Assembly (NCBI GenBank): GCA_023213395.1
Contig: CM041465.1
Location: 20,336,001 to 20,400,000 of the forward strand
Direction: 5' to 3'
From: Cycas panzhihuaensis
Lineage: Eukaryota; Cycadophyta
DNA: 64,000 bases
Shown here: one piece after another, positions 11,961 through 24,184 of the stretch
Position numbering within the stretch: the first letter of the stretch is position 1
How the letters are laid out: every line of letters begins with the position of its first letter
Made by a program: the position numbers and the translations under genes
Notes under the pieces: generated by a model
Seen by the model: the letters and a program-made list of their open reading frames with translations, nothing else
The model's database searches: none
What the model was told of the DNA's origin: nothing

Positions 11961-12730
11961 CTAAAATCTTCTCACCTCTGTGGTATTTATTGGTCTAGGC
12001 CATTTGAGGATGGCTTGAGTCTTAAGTGGATCAATACTCAACTTTCCTCCTCCAACCACAAAGCATAAGAATACCAAGTTCTCCTTGCCAAATTCACACT
12101 TCTTCACATTAAGCTTCAAATGATGCTTAGCCATAGTCTTTAAAACTTCTTCTATGTGCTGCAAATGTTCCTCCCATGTGTTACTGAAAATCAAAATTCC
12201 ATCAAGATAGACAATAATAAAATTATCCAAGTAAGGCCTTAACATTTCATTCATTAGCCTCATGAATGTTATAGAAGCATTACACAATCTAAAAGGAATA
12301 ACCATCCATTCAAAGAGTCCTTACTTTATTTTGAAGGTCGTCTTCCATGTGTCCTCCTCTTTGACCCTAACTTGGTGATAACCACTTTTCAAATCCAACT
12401 TAGTAAAATAACAAGCATGCTAAATTTGATCAAGCAAATCATCTATGTGAGGCAAAGGGTAGCGATTTTTAATTATAATTTTATTCGAAGCATGAAAGTC
12501 TATACACATTCTCCATCCTCTATCCTTCTTAGGCACTAAGACAATTAGTGACCCATAAGGTGAACATGAAGGTCTTATGACCCCTTGATCAAGCAACTCC
12601 TCAACTTGCCTCTTTATCTCATTATTCTCTACAATAAAGTGCTTATACAAAGCAATATTAAGCAATGGTGCATCTCCTACATGAGTGATTTCATGCTCTA
12701 TCTTTCTCTTTAATGGTAGACCATCAACAT
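11961..12730 (-). pseudogene. M reverse transcriptase (broken)
   Basis: The RT runs in the same frame as gag. Motifs in order on the minus strand: [66 protein letters not shown] then a stop, LFEWMVIPFRLCNA, and the active-site box YLDGILIF near 12195-12215. The second catalytic Asp of YLDD is Gly, which would abolish activity. Two stops (at 12420 and after TFKIK) fall at probable Gln positions. Similarity to the D element RT is strong along its whole length. Confidence 0.9.
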
Positions 12731-12995
12731 GTTGAAATAGAACGTTATACCTTGTCTTTAACTCCTCAATTCGTTACATTTGTTTAGGTGATACAAGAAG
12801 AGTGTGAGTAGAAGGACCTTCTTCATCTCTTGGCTCTTCTTTTCTCCTTACCATTAAGATGATGAATTTACTACATGCATTGATCATCCTTTTTACTTGA
12901 GTGGCTGAAATTAATATTATCTTATCCAAGTGCTTCTTTGTGGCCTTTATGATGAAGCCCTTGTTATCCTTCATCAACTGATACTTTCTCTCCAT

Positions 12996-13345
12996 TTAAT
13001 AGAAGAGTGCATCTCGATCCTGCAAGTAGGGACTCCCAAGCACAACATGGAATACATCTAATGGTATCACATCACATATCACTTCATCAACAAAAACATT
13101 AGTGATGAAAAAATTAAGTGTACATTACTTTGATATTTGTATTTCCACATCTTTATGGATCTAACCAAGAGGATATGGGTGAGGGTGTAGAGTAGTTACC
13201 AACCCAAGGCTCTTTACCAAACTTTCTAAGATCAAATTATTTTAGCTCCCTAGATCTATAATGGCACCAATAATATTATTTCCTACTCGAAGCTTCAAGT
13301 GGAATAGTTCCTCCCTTGTAGCATCGTCTCCATAATTTGTAAGCA
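12996..13345 (-). pseudogene. M aspartic protease (broken)
   Basis: The protease would mature the gag-pol polyprotein. The minus strand reads FHLKLRVGNNIIGAIIDLGS then a stop, then NNLI. The active-site triad is Asp-Leu-Gly in place of Asp-Ser/Thr/Gly-Gly, and the stop replaces an expected Gln. It is continuous in frame with gag upstream and RT downstream. Confidence 0.75.
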
Positions 13346-14372
13346 GAGTAACCTTCTCTTCTTCTCCTTCACTTTGAATCTCTACATCAGAAAGTAGTGC
13401 TTTCCCTTTTCCCTTCTTTCTTAATTTCATATCCTTGATATGCTTTAGCTTTAGCTTTGGATGCAACTTCCAACACTTTACTGCAACATGACCACTAATA
13501 TCATAATGCTCACAATAGTTAGAACTTTTAACAAAACTAGTTATTTTATTCTTTCCTTCTTGCCTTTTAGATGAGTGCAATTTAGGATTCTTTTCATACT
13601 TATTAGAAGTAAAAGTAGAATCTTTAGATATGAATGTAGGTTTCTTACTTTTACTTTCTATTGCCATAGCTATTTTACTTGCTTCTCTAATATATTGAAC
13701 CTTTAAAAGCCTTAGTTCCTTACTTATGTATTCATGTAATCCTCCAATGAATTTCATAAGAGTGTTATGTTCATCCATATTAATACCAAGTAGCATGCTA
13801 TACCTAAAAAATAAAGAAGTATAGTCTTGGACACATACACCTCTCCCTTGGTATAAATATTGCCAAGTGACCCATTAGTCTTCCTTATGACCTATGGGGT
13901 AGTATTGCTTCTTTATTATTTTATTAAAATCCATCCATAAAAAAGAAGATACATCATGAGTCTTCAAATATGTATTCCACCATATCAATGTATGTTTACA
14001 CAACTTGAGCCTAGCAAATGAAAGCTTTTGAGAATTACTATAAGTATAAATATTGAAGTAGGTTTCAAGTTGGTCCAAACAATGGTCCAACTTTTCAGCA
14101 TTTACCTCTCCATCATAAGTTGGAATATCCAACTTTGCCTCCACCTTGAAGGGTTGATGAGATGAAGTACCCTTGCTTTCTTCAAATGAGTGCTTTAAGG
14201 TCTTCTCCTCTTCCTTTTCATGGTTGTGGTCATATGTGGATCCTCCTTCAACTTCCTTCTCTTTGCCTTTGCCATTGAGTAGAGGTAGAAGTTGGGTCAT
14301 CATTTGCATCAAGACTTCTATGTTCTTCTTAAGCTTCTCAAATCTAATTTCTCCATCTTCTTTTTCAGCCAT
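13242..14372 (-). pseudogene. M gag (broken)
   Basis: Gag forms the particle in which reverse transcription occurs. The frame opens with ATG at 14372 (MAEKEDGEIRFEKL), has a Glu/Lys-rich N-terminal third, then the conserved capsid-type region KLDIPTYDGEVNAEKLDHCL and LIWWNTYL, and a basic C-terminal region. One stop at 13875 interrupts the frame, which resumes in phase for 184 more codons. The zinc knuckle reads CEHYDISGHVAVKC, with Tyr at the second Cys position (TGT to TAT). Gag runs directly into the protease without a frame change, so the family makes one gag-pol polyprotein. Confidence 0.88.
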
Positions 14373-14488
14373 AGTGATTGGATTCTTTCTTTGTCTTCTT
14401 AGTGATTACAACACAAGAAAAGCTTCACATTTCTCTTTGTATCCTTTCCTTGTCTATATCATTCAAGTCCCTACAATAAATATCACAT

Positions 14489-14500
14489 GCTCTAATACCA
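14489..14500 (-). other. M primer-binding site
   Basis: The minus strand reads TGGTATTAGAGC, five bases inside the 5' LTR. It matches the Met-tRNA-type site with one C-to-T change and is identical to the site in element D. Confidence 0.88.
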
Positions 14501-14505
14501 AAATA

Positions 14506-15418
14506 TAATCCCAAAGTAGAGCTTAATTGGTGAAGAAATAAATTATCAACCTTTCTCCTTGAGATCTTAGGTATTAGTATAGAATTCTCAATAACATCAA
14601 AATAAGGATGAGCCCACAAAAGGAAATTCTATACCAAATCATTTATACTTTCCATTGCTCCAAAGGTAAGAAGAGTAATACTTTTATTAAACTATAAAAA
14701 TCTCCATTTAATGGTGGAGAAAATAACTAGCAAAAGAATGGTCAAGTTACAATGAATAGATGATACAATTATACCATAATGGGGGCCTCCAACCCTCCAA
14801 GTGCTTCTCCAAGGATGCTCCCAAGTCAAGTCTCTTTCACATACAAGAACTAAGTCTCCAACCATGTAAATGATCTCAATAGGGATTAATTTATATAAAT
14901 AAACCCAAATTTCATGTTTAACAAGTGGAAATCATGCAAGTATAACCACTAACAACTAGAATGCATGTTGTCCAAGTGGCCTTCATATAATTCTAGAAAG
15001 TTATAGCTTGCACCTAGTCTTAACGAACTCCAATTTAGCTCAAATTTGATACACATATAGGAACACTATCCCCTTCACTTATTCAAAATTTTAGTTCATC
15101 TGGATGTCATTTTACTATATTTTTATTGATTTAATGATAGTATGTATTTTTTATTTTTCTGTTGGCTGTGGGATTAATTTTCTGCAAAACAAGGCTTGAA
15201 ATCTAGTCAAATGATATTTTCTGAACCCCACCTTTTGTACACATGTAGTGGGATGTGTCTTATTCCTTTCCACAAAATTTCATATAAGTTTGATACCATT
15301 TGGCCCTATCAATTTCAGTTATGCCAATGCCTAGCATTTTCTGCATTATGTAGACATATGGTAGATCCTCCTAGTATTTTCTGCCTCCTGTAAACATATG
15401 GTAGATCCTCCTAGATCA
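14506..15418 (-). repeat. M 5' LTR (right on the plus strand)
   Basis: It aligns with 8956-9869 over its length, starts TGATCTAGGAGG on the minus strand and is flanked on its outer side by TTTAC. A duplicated motif near its end (TAGACATATGGTAGAT and TAAACATATGGTAGAT) is present in both LTR copies. Confidence 0.92.
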
Positions 15419-15423
15419 TTTAC

Positions 15424-17067
15424 TCAGGTTAATAAAATGTCTATACTTAGACCTAAATGTCTTGATATTCTTTGTTGTGTTCTTAATTTGTTTATGCTAT
15501 TTGTTCTTTACATGGTTAAAGTTCTATTAATATTACTTTCATGGTTGCATTTTACTATTCATTAACAACTCACACTTATGGATCTACCTCTGCACATCAA
15601 AAAGTCTATAGAAAAAATATTATGGGATGATGTTGAGTATGTTTATGTGTAGAAGATATTAGATAGGTGTATGTAAATATAGAGTGTCTATGTGTTAAAT
15701 AGATTAATACATATATATCAAGCCATGTTGAGTTGTTATATAATATATAAATAGGTATTGGATTAATATCTAATTTAAAATATTTCAACATAGTTCATTT
15801 AAGAGTGGATGTATTGAATATATCTATTGATATTGAATAACTATGTATGTAATCACCCATGAGGTAGATATATTTGGATGTTTATATTATTTAAAATTTA
15901 TATGAAATTTAATTTATATCTTATTACTTTTATATTTTCCTCGCATATATATATATATGATTAATATTTCCTAATTATTAAAATTAGAAGAACATTTATA
16001 TATTGCCAAATGCAATCCACTTTTTTCACATATATATGTAATTAATAATCCATACTTATTAAAACTAGAGGCATGTATGTATATTTCCAAATAAAATGCA
16101 AGGAAGAAATGAATATAAGACAACTATGTGTGTAATTATTATTTGTTTTATAGGTTATGTTTAATAGATATGTAGTTTAGTGTAGAGAAATAATTTCATA
16201 AAGATTATATAAATAAGTGATGGCTCAATTTCACCAAATATATTAAATAATAATCATAATTATCTTCATGCATTAAGCACTAGATATCTCTTGGAGGTTA
16301 GATTTATAATATATAAAGGAGGAAAGTTCAGTGATGCCAATATATATATGGACTAATTATTGGGATAACACTAGAGATATGGTAGTTTAACTGAGTTGTA
16401 GGTGCTCACAATATATTTAGTTAGCAAATTTTAGTGTTATGGCAACCTAAATCTGGATTTAATCTATACTTTTAATCATTGTGTCAATTTGTATTATCTA
16501 TTTCCAAGATGAAATTAGGCAATGGCAATAATACTAATAAATTTTCATATGTTTTAGACATGTTGATAGGATGATGACATGCAAATCCCTTTGGATACTC
16601 TTGCATATATGTCTAGATATTCCCTTAGATTCTTTCATATGAAATCCATGCATAGATCATAACCATTTATGGTATGGGTTTGCTTATGATGGTTGTCGCT
16701 AATCACTGATATATATGCCTATGGATACACTAGTCTGTATGTCTAAATGAAGGTCCTTGTCTCTTCTATATATGTCATACTTGCTTCTCTATTATTTCAT
16801 TATTATTGTTTGCTCTTGTGTATTTTGTCTCTCTCTTAGTGATGAATGGGAACTGATGCCCTCCTCCTTAGTATATTTATTTTCTATATACTTACTAACA
16901 CCTATATTCTATGAGAACTAATGTCTTCTTTTAATTGGTACAATAATTCTCTTGATTCACTCTTCTTTATGAGATTCTTTACTCACTTCACTATTATGCA
17001 TAAGTGAACTAGAATACATGAAATACCAACTGAGTCATAAATAATTCTTATTAGATAGAACAATCTA
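15424..17067. other. AT-rich DNA, presumed remainder of X; no gene seen
   Basis: I see no recognisable coding on either strand. If X is one element this is its 5' internal part, but no gag-like protein could be read on the minus strand leftward from the primer site. Confidence 0.5.
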
Positions 17068-17079
17068 GCTCCGATACCA
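17068..17079 (-). other. X primer-binding site
   Basis: The minus strand reads TGGTATCGGAGC, one base different from the Met-tRNA-type TGGTATCAGAGC. It sits one base from the LTR copy at 17081, as expected for a minus-strand element. Confidence 0.65.
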
Positions 17080-17080
17080 C

Positions 17081-17277
17081 TTATAGTGGATCTTGCATCT
17101 ACTATATAAATAAATAAGTTTGATAAATAAATTTTAAAGGAAGATATTATTTTATATTAACTTAAATATGATATCTTTATATAATTTTAAGGTTGTATTT
17201 ATACTAATGAGGCACCTCTTATGAGAAGTCATGACTAACTTATTAATATTAATTAATTAGTTATAAGGGTTGCAATA
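17081..17277 (-). repeat. X right LTR copy (5' LTR)
   Basis: It aligns with 4354-4560. It is about 10 bp shorter because of an indel around CATGACTAACTTATT. Its right end is GCAATA where the partner has ACAACA. Confidence 0.6.
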
Positions 17278-17862
17278 GTGGAAAAACATATATATTTGTA
17301 TACATATCCTATTGGATGATAAAAAGGCTCAAAGATATTACAGGCTTATCATGAGATAACATAATCTATAAATATGAATACATACCACTTAAGAGCTTGA
17401 GAAAGGATTAAGCTTGGAGATATAATCATTTGGAGATCATAATAAATTGGGGCTACTGACTCCAACCTTCTCCCATGGATTTTTCTACCCTAGGCATCCT
17501 ACAGATAAATCTATTGTCTCTTGTGGTACATGCTTGTTGATATGATATTACTTTATGTTTATAATATTATTAGGTTTAATATTGAGACTAGTGTTTAATT
17601 CATTAGTCATTATGTAGATCCTCCATTCACACTCTTGTAACCTTCAAGATTCTTTTAATTATTATATTATACTCATCTTAATATATATGCTAGTGGAACC
17701 TTAGTTTGTGTGTTAAGCCATCAAGAGTACACTTTTATAAATCTTGAGAGATCTCACACATACATGAGTATCCTATATATGTATGCATATTTTGTATTGT
17801 AATATAAGAAGTAGAATTTATTTTCTTAGTCGAATATTTATGTCCCACACTTGTTCTCTGAA
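17278..17862. other. AT-rich spacer, no gene seen
   Basis: No coding or repeat boundary is recognised between the X LTR copy and the inverted repeat next to A1. Confidence 0.55.
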
Positions 17863-17889
17863 GATGTGGTATCACTCTAATACCACATC
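17863..17889. repeat. Perfect 10-bp inverted repeat abutting the A1 LTR
   Basis: GATGTGGTAT and ATACCACATC form a perfect 10-bp stem around a 7-base loop, ending one base before the LTR start. It also contains, on the minus strand, TGGTATTAGAG, which resembles a primer-binding site. It may be the internal end of an older minus-strand element into which A1 inserted. Confidence 0.6.
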
Positions 17890-17890
17890 A

Positions 17891-20278
17891 TGTTTCACCA
17901 AAACCTAGCCTTTGATTTGTATTTGGTTGGTATTAGTAAGTTTTGATATGTTTATTATATGGTTTCATAGAAAGCAAGTGATGAATTTATTTGATTATGA
18001 ATTAGGCCATGTTTTGATGAAGCAATGTATGAATTTTGTTTAGTGATTTATGATGAATGATGATATGATCTGTATTTTTACTATCACTTACCGATGACTT
18101 AAACTATGGAACTAAAGGTTTTTATTCATGATCAATTTGACCTTATGCCTCCTTTAAAATTTCTTACTTTTACATTTTATCCTTGATTTCACCTAACTTT
18201 ATCATTTTTTATTATGTTTTGGGATTATGTTTAGCATTTTCACCTTGTTCTAGGTCTATCTATTTATTTATAAATTTATTTATACTTTAATTTGTATTTA
18301 AAAATTATTTTTTTGAGTAAATTTTATCTCTACATTTGTCACATTTCTGGCACTGACAAAAATATGATCAGTCATGTTTTTAGAATAAAGTCATGTTTTT
18401 ATATGTCCAAAAATGTGATTGGTCATATTTTTTACTGTTATTCATATAAAACTCGGCCAACACGCTAGAATTTTTCATGCCACCATCTAGATTTGGTGGG
18501 ATCTCATCTCTTTGATGCCTAGGAATGATGGCAAAGGTTTGTGATTCATTGATGATAAGTTAGTGTGTAATTTGATCAAGTTTGTGGTGGATTTTTTTAG
18601 TTTTCTTAAAGATTTTAAAGATTTCTACTATTGTGACTAAAACTTAGATTTTGAAGAGACTTATGGATGAAATCATGGAAGATTTTTTATGTTGTGACTT
18701 CATGTGTTACTAATATTTAAATGTTGATGGTCTAAGCTTCAATTTTTGTGGATTTTTCCCAAAGTTTCAAGCTTCAAACTTCTTTTAATTTGGTAAGGTC
18801 TTTCCTATTTAGTTTGTAGTTCATTTCATAGTATTTTGAAGGTGGTTTTTTCTTATAACATGCTCTTTTCTTTGGCTAATTATTGCATTAGTCTTGTGCT
18901 CATTTTGGGTTTTGGAATACTTACTAAAAGACTAGCCCTTTGTGGGGTTCCTTAAGAGTTAGACTAGGGTGGAGCATGGTCATCTCTCCACTGCTCATCT
19001 AGCTATCCCTTCCCATTCTTCTACATCAGCTTGTATTTCAGGTAGTTTTCCACTCCTTTTAACATTATTTGGCTATGGTTTATCCTCTCTTAGTTATTGT
19101 TACTATCCCTTAATTTATTTTAAAGAAAAGTATTTGAAAAGATTAATCAGCTAAAAATAAATTTGTCATTCTAAGGCATTCACTTGTAATAGGAAAGAAG
19201 CTCTAATTTCATAGTCTTATGGTTTATTTGATTTTATTTTTAAGTTTGCTCTTTGTTCTCTTAAAAATAAAAGTTGAAAGTATTGAAAGGTAAATGTATG
19301 CCTAATTTTTTTTAGCTTGTTAAATGGTTTAAGGATCCTTTTGGAGTATATCTTACTCCAACTATAATAGAATCTTTAAAACTAATATCTTGTATGAGAG
19401 TTGTGGTTTAGATTTATTGTTTACATGTAATCTCATAGGTTTGAAAAATCATTAAAAATAACAATAACATCTTCTTCAAATCTCTTTCTTTTTGCATTAT
19501 ACATCATCTTTTTCGAAGAATTAGTTCCATGTATGTAAAGTGATATCTTTCAAATAGCATTATATGTCATTGATTTCTTCAGAAAGCTTGTGCAAATAGT
19601 CACATTATGTGTATTGCATCTCTTAAAAGTATCTTTCCATTTATTGTAAGGTGCATATGTTGCATGTCGAAGGATAATTTTGGATTTACATTTGTATCTT
19701 TCATTTTTTGAAAGAAAAAGGAAAAAGGCATAAAAAGCTTATATGTATCTAGCTTTAATTTTCCTTTATTTATTGATTGAAAGTAAAGTAGGTCTTTTGA
19801 TGCATTTTGTTTTGATTTATTGAGAATAACAAAAAAAAAAAAAAAAAAAAAAACAAAGCAAACACAAACAAGGAAAATAAAATGAAACATGAGTAAAATA
19901 AAAAGGGTAACTTTTCCATTTTTTTACCCTTTTCTATATCTAATTAGAACCCAAAAAGATTGAAAAGATTATATGAAAGGAGTCCCTAGGAAGGATATTA
20001 AAAATACTATTAGTATAGCTCTAGATTTAGAACTCCTTAACCTAATTTTATAGGTTAGTAGATTCTACTACCTCCCTTTCTTCATCCATGCCTTTTGTCG
20101 CATTCTACATCCACACTTTATTAGATGACATAACTAGGTGAAAACTCCTTCTTAAGAGTTGGGCAAAGTTAGTCCCTTAAGACTTCTTGAACTCCATGTC
20201 TTCCACTTTTAATTGAGACAAAGATGATACCTTAACAATTAAGGGATATCTAGTTTAGGTCCTCCCTAGAATGCACCA
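17891..20278 (+). repeat. A1 5' LTR
   Basis: It starts TGTTTCACCAAAACCTAGCC and ends about CACCA, just before the primer site. Both ends are set by comparison with the LTR of A2 (29305 onward, and 47879-48652). It contains ATG-TTTTT-type motifs (about 18375-18410) and a 23-A homopolymer at 19831-19853. At 2,388 bp it is in the range of Tat/Ogre LTRs and far longer than those of M or D. Confidence 0.8.
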
Positions 20279-20284
20279 TCTTTG

Positions 20285-20304
20285 TGGAAACTATACTAGG
20301 GAGC
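20285..20304 (+). other. A1 primer-binding site
   Basis: TGGAAACTATACTAGGGAGC follows the LTR end. It aligns with the B site (AACTATACTGGGGACTTGCC) and the C site (TGGTGACCATATTGGGGACT). The TGG...GGGGA form is that of Tat/Ogre elements. The tRNA is not identified here. Confidence 0.7.
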
Positions 20305-20454
20305 TATCATTTATTTTCTTTTAAAGCAATAGAAACTATAAAACCTACTCCTACTTATTCCTTGAGGCTCCAAGGCCTTCCTCTCACTTCTCAAGTGTGC
20401 CCTTTACACTTTAGTTAAGAGGTCTTATAATCCTATGTTGTATCTTTAAAGCTT

Positions 20455-22440
20455 CAAGTATATGATACTTATATCTATCCTCCTAAAGATTTAACCTAAT
20501 TATACAACATACCAATGGAACAAGGATATCTTGAACACTCTTAATACCTAAGTGATTCTTATTTTGTAGATCCCTCTTTTGCACAAGAAGAACCACCTTC
20601 TAGTCAACTACATTCATCCTTCTTTGAGCCAATTGTCACTAGGATTCCTACTCCACTACACATGCTTGGTTACCAAGACCTATTTCACCTAGAGGCTTAT
20701 ACTATGACATCCCTACCACAACATCTTTAGATTGATCCTTGAGTTAATAGAGGTAGAGCCCCTACTTGATACCATTTGGTCTTCTCATCCTTCTCATCCT
20801 CCTTCACCAAGACCTACATCGTGATCACATTCCCCATCTTTAGAGGAAGTTGATTACCATAAATCAACTTATTCGTAGTCACATCAATCTCTTCCTAAAT
20901 AATAAGTTTAGATTTATTCTTCTCATTCCATACCCCCACCCATAGAGGTACCACCACCATTTCTACTTATGGCAACCCTACTGCCATGAATGCATCCACT
21001 TCCAACCAAGTGGTTATGGCTTCACCTAGTTTATGATTGATTTATTCTTATTCTATTAGGATTTTCTCTTCCCATCCTATCTCCTCTACCACTTAATTAC
21101 CCCCTCATGCATCACATACTATTTGGTCCTATAGTGTTAGACCTCACCCACCATCTTCTAGAGTGTCTAGCATGATTCTCTCTTCTCAACATATTTCTGA
21201 CTCTCATTCCATCTATCCTCATATTTTGGTGAGTCAATCATAAGCTTTGAGGGTTTCCAATCCTACTTCTTCTTCACATATTCCTAAATCCACTCCACAA
21301 CCTAATCATTTTTACATTTTCAATCCAAGTTTCCTTTAATACCTTATACCTTTAACCAACTTTATGGTTAACCCTATAGTGTGGTTTAATCCCTCCTCTA
21401 CTTTTCCACCCTATGATATTTCATAATAATAACCACAACTGCAACAACCTATCCATTTATCTACTCCATATCTATCATCCTCATCTCAATCTCCTACTAT
21501 GTTGAGGCCAAGGAGACCTTTTCTTAATTATATGATGTATCCCTTTCTATGTGAGATCTTATTATCTCTTATACCTCCATTTCTTCTTGAGTTGCCTAAG
21601 TTTTTTAGTGACTCTTCTTAGGATCCTGCCTTCCATATATAGGCATTTGTACTTGCTTGCATAGATTTCATGCCATATAATTATGTCATGATGTGCCAGT
21701 TTCTTGAATTACTTCAAGGTGACACTTTGAAGTGGTTTCACTATCTCCCCTTAGCTTCCATCATTTCATTTCAACTAGTTGACTCCTTTATCATCTATTT
21801 ACCAATACATTATGACCCTATGTATACTTAAAAGTACTAAAACTAGGCTATCAAATATATGAACAAGGAGTTGATTGTTATTTAGCTCTAAAAACATTTA
21901 AAATTTAAGTAGGTATCAAGAAGGATGGGAAACCTACATCTTCTAAGGAAACAATTCAAACCATAAAGGCATCCCATCTTAAACCCACTTACGATCATCT
22001 AACTTCTTCAATTAGGCCATTAGAACGTGCAATTAATACTAAATTATGTGTTGATACTCCTTCTTACAGTCAGCCTTCCTAAGAGACTAAAGTAATTCAT
22101 CTTACCAAGGGGAGAAAGAAATAAGCTCCTCCTCCCTTTAGAAAGACAAAATAGTGCTTATACCATTAAACAAATACATATGATATAAGTGAGTGCTAAA
22201 CAATTCAAAACATAACTCAAAGCACAAGTGTTTAAATAAACTTCTCTTCTAAGTTATCTCAAGACTAAATGATCCACAATGATTTGTTGCCTCAACATAA
22301 TGAGAAAACAAGTTAAGATGATAAAGATAAGGAAAAGTGGATCCAAGATGACAAAGGTGAACCTTTGAGTTCTAATTTATCAAAGAAGACTACCACTCCC
22401 CCAAGCATTCCAACAAAAAGAATTAATAATCAATCTTGAC
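20455..22440 (+). pseudogene. A1 gag (broken)
   Basis: A long Tat-type gag can be followed with stops. The N-terminal part near 20460-20740 reads PPKDLT then LYNIPMEQGYLEHS and EEPPSSQLHSSFFEP. The capsid-type core near 21500-21790 reads FLLELPKFFSDSS, ACIDFMPYNYVMMCQFLELL and GDTLKWFHYLPLASI, matching B residue for residue in places (NALKWFYHLPAHSI). A deletion of over 100 bp relative to A2 lies at about 21790, joining FI to a segment that in A2 is further downstream. A zinc-knuckle-like CLYH...TYDISEC follows near 22150; its second His position is Tyr. Confidence 0.75.
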
Positions 22441-22839
22441 CACCTCCCAAAGGTGGGGATACTAAGAGAACTATAAACATGGTGGAGATTACAAAGAGTA
22501 CAGGTCCATCTAAATCACCCAATGATTTAATAGCAAAGAATCCTAACTCTTTACCTCTAGTAGCCTCCCATCCCATTAGGTTTATGTTTATTCCCTCCAA
22601 TTTAAAAGATGGATCTTTCTCCTTGGTAGAAGAGTTAAAGACCATTCCAGTAAGCATATCAATTATCGATTTATTGAAGTATTACCTAAGTAATGTCAAC
22701 TTTTATTTAATGATAGGAGTTCCTGTGGTAGTTTCTTCACCCACTTCTATACTTTCTTTTGATCTTGCTATCTTGTCTAGTCATTTTGCCTATGTGTTGA
22801 ATGACATACCCCATTGTTCATCAAGATTGTGAAGGACGA

Positions 22840-23110
22840 TGCCAATATCAAGTGAGTTATAATTGATAAGGAATCATCTATCATTGTAATCCCTATTCAT
22901 TTTGTTGAGGATTTAGAGATCTCTATTTTTGATCCATATGAGTGGATTTACCAAGGCTATGATAAGAATTAGAAGGTACCCTTGGGTCAAGTCACTCTTC
23001 CTCTTACATTGGAAGAAAAGATAGTTCTTATCAATCTTACTATTATTGATTTGGACTTAGAGTATAATATTCTTTTGGGTAGACCATGAATCATCTAAAT
23101 AGTAGCAGTT
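22840..23110 (+). pseudogene. A1 aspartic protease (broken)
   Basis: The frame reads VIIDKESSIIVIP where B has IVDNGSSVNAMP, so the Asp-x-Gly triad has become Asp-Lys-Glu. Further on EWIYQGYDK and EYNILLGRP followed by a stop match B's YNLLLGRP-stop, the stop replacing a Trp codon in both. The order after gag and the paired motifs make the call secure although the enzyme could not work. Confidence 0.75.
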
Positions 23111-24180
23111 TGTTTCTTCCTCTTTGGTGAACTTAGGTTTATCCATGAGGGATAATTAAAAATTGTTAAGTAAAAGCTGAAATGTATTAAGCAATTAGTT
23201 CCTCTCATTGAGACTTTTCTAGAACCTAGTGAATCCTCGACTCCACAGAGTATTTCTTTCAATTGATTATTCTAGGTTAATACTTTGCTATTGAAACCCC
23301 TTCTACCCAACTAGATGAAAAAGATGTCAATTTAGTTGAAATTATTCTTTTATCATTAGGCTCCCTATCTATTCCTATTCCTTCAAATTCAACTGATTAC
23401 TCTTTAGTTTCCTCTTCTTCTATTTTTAATTAAGAAGTAGTTTCTCACTCTATTATATCTCATAGAGGTCCATCCCTAACTAGGCTCATTGGCACAAGTA
23501 CCTTCCCTACCATTTAGGCTCATTTCTTATAGGTTTTGTTCTTGCCCTTAGGGGTAAATGTGATGGTTCCTCCTGTTACCACTTTTTCGGTTACTACTTC
23601 TTCAATTTTAGTTGTACATGATTCATGTATTGATGCTCACCAATCCTTCTCTTATTCCTCTTTCTTTAATATATGGTTAAATAGACATGAGAGATAGATG
23701 TTGTTGCATTGGCACCTAGACTTAGAATCAAGGGAGTGAAGATATCAATTCACTTGATATAGGCCAAAATAGTTACAACACCTCCACTAGAGTATGGGAA
23801 GTTAATTTTATCTCCATTATTTCTCTTCCTACCCATCATCATATTGATCCTTCTCTATCTTCTCTTATCCTAGTATTTAGGTCTAACCATGGTCATGGTG
23901 TGAAATTTCAAGAGTTTAACTGAGTTTTTTCTTCAATTTGGAAGTTTGTTGATAGGCCCATTTTATTTTCTCTTGTTTCTTCAATCATGGAGTTTGTTCC
24001 CACTTATCCAAACTCTTTGGTTGGTTCTCTTTCACCTTTCATGCCTCTCTCTCCATCTACTTTCTAATCTAAAAACCTTCTCCTCATTAATCTCTTCCAT
24101 CTAGATCATTTTAAAAATGACGAGGTGATAGTAGAGAATCTAATAAGTTCATCTCCTAGTTCCCCTCCTCATTTTAAGGA
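23111..24180 (+). other. A1 protease-RT linker, decayed
   Basis: This corresponds in position to the roughly 800-bp linker in B (about 37030-37830). It opens ELRFIHEG then a stop, like B's QLKFVHDGWMKVV, and is otherwise Ser/Pro-rich with many stops. No domain is recognised. Confidence 0.5.
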
Positions 24181-24184
24181 AGGA

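Larger units (their letters stand above)
8956..15418 (-). mobile_element. Element M: full-length Ty3/gypsy retrotransposon, minus strand, decayed
   Basis: M is 6,463 bp long, with LTRs of 914 and 913 bp, a perfect TTTAC target-site duplication, a primer site reading TGGTATTAGAGC, a polypurine tract, and gag-pol in the order gag, protease, RT, RNase H, integrase. That domain order defines Ty3/gypsy. No chromodomain was seen after the integrase C-terminal domain, but the region is worn. Gag-pol is a single frame from 14372 down to about 11965, then continues one frame over to 10120. About two dozen in-frame stops make it incapable of coding. Its proteins closely resemble those of element D on the other strand, so both belong to one lineage with different LTRs. 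Confidence 0.93.
4354..17277 (-). mobile_element. Element X: possible old minus-strand LTR element holding nested insertions
   Basis: Two related copies of a roughly 200-bp sequence bound this interval. The left copy (4354-4560) is followed by a pyrimidine run that is a purine tract on the minus strand. The right copy (17081-17277) is preceded by a minus-strand primer-site motif (17068-17079). This is the arrangement expected of the 3' and 5' LTRs of one minus-strand element. Removing nested elements E (5445-8373) and M (8956-15418) leaves about 3.5 kb, plausible for a short or non-autonomous element. I found no convincing target-site duplication and no recognisable coding, so two unrelated copies of one family remain possible. 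Confidence 0.4.

Noticed and set aside
14489-14500. Possible tRNA gene at the GCTCTAATACCA motif, also near 17068 and 55873
   Set aside because: These are primer-binding sites next to LTRs; no cloverleaf can be formed around them.
14173-14508. 111-codon plus-strand frame rich in Ser and Leu
   Set aside because: It is the antisense of M gag; the gag frame has motifs and relatives, this one has none.
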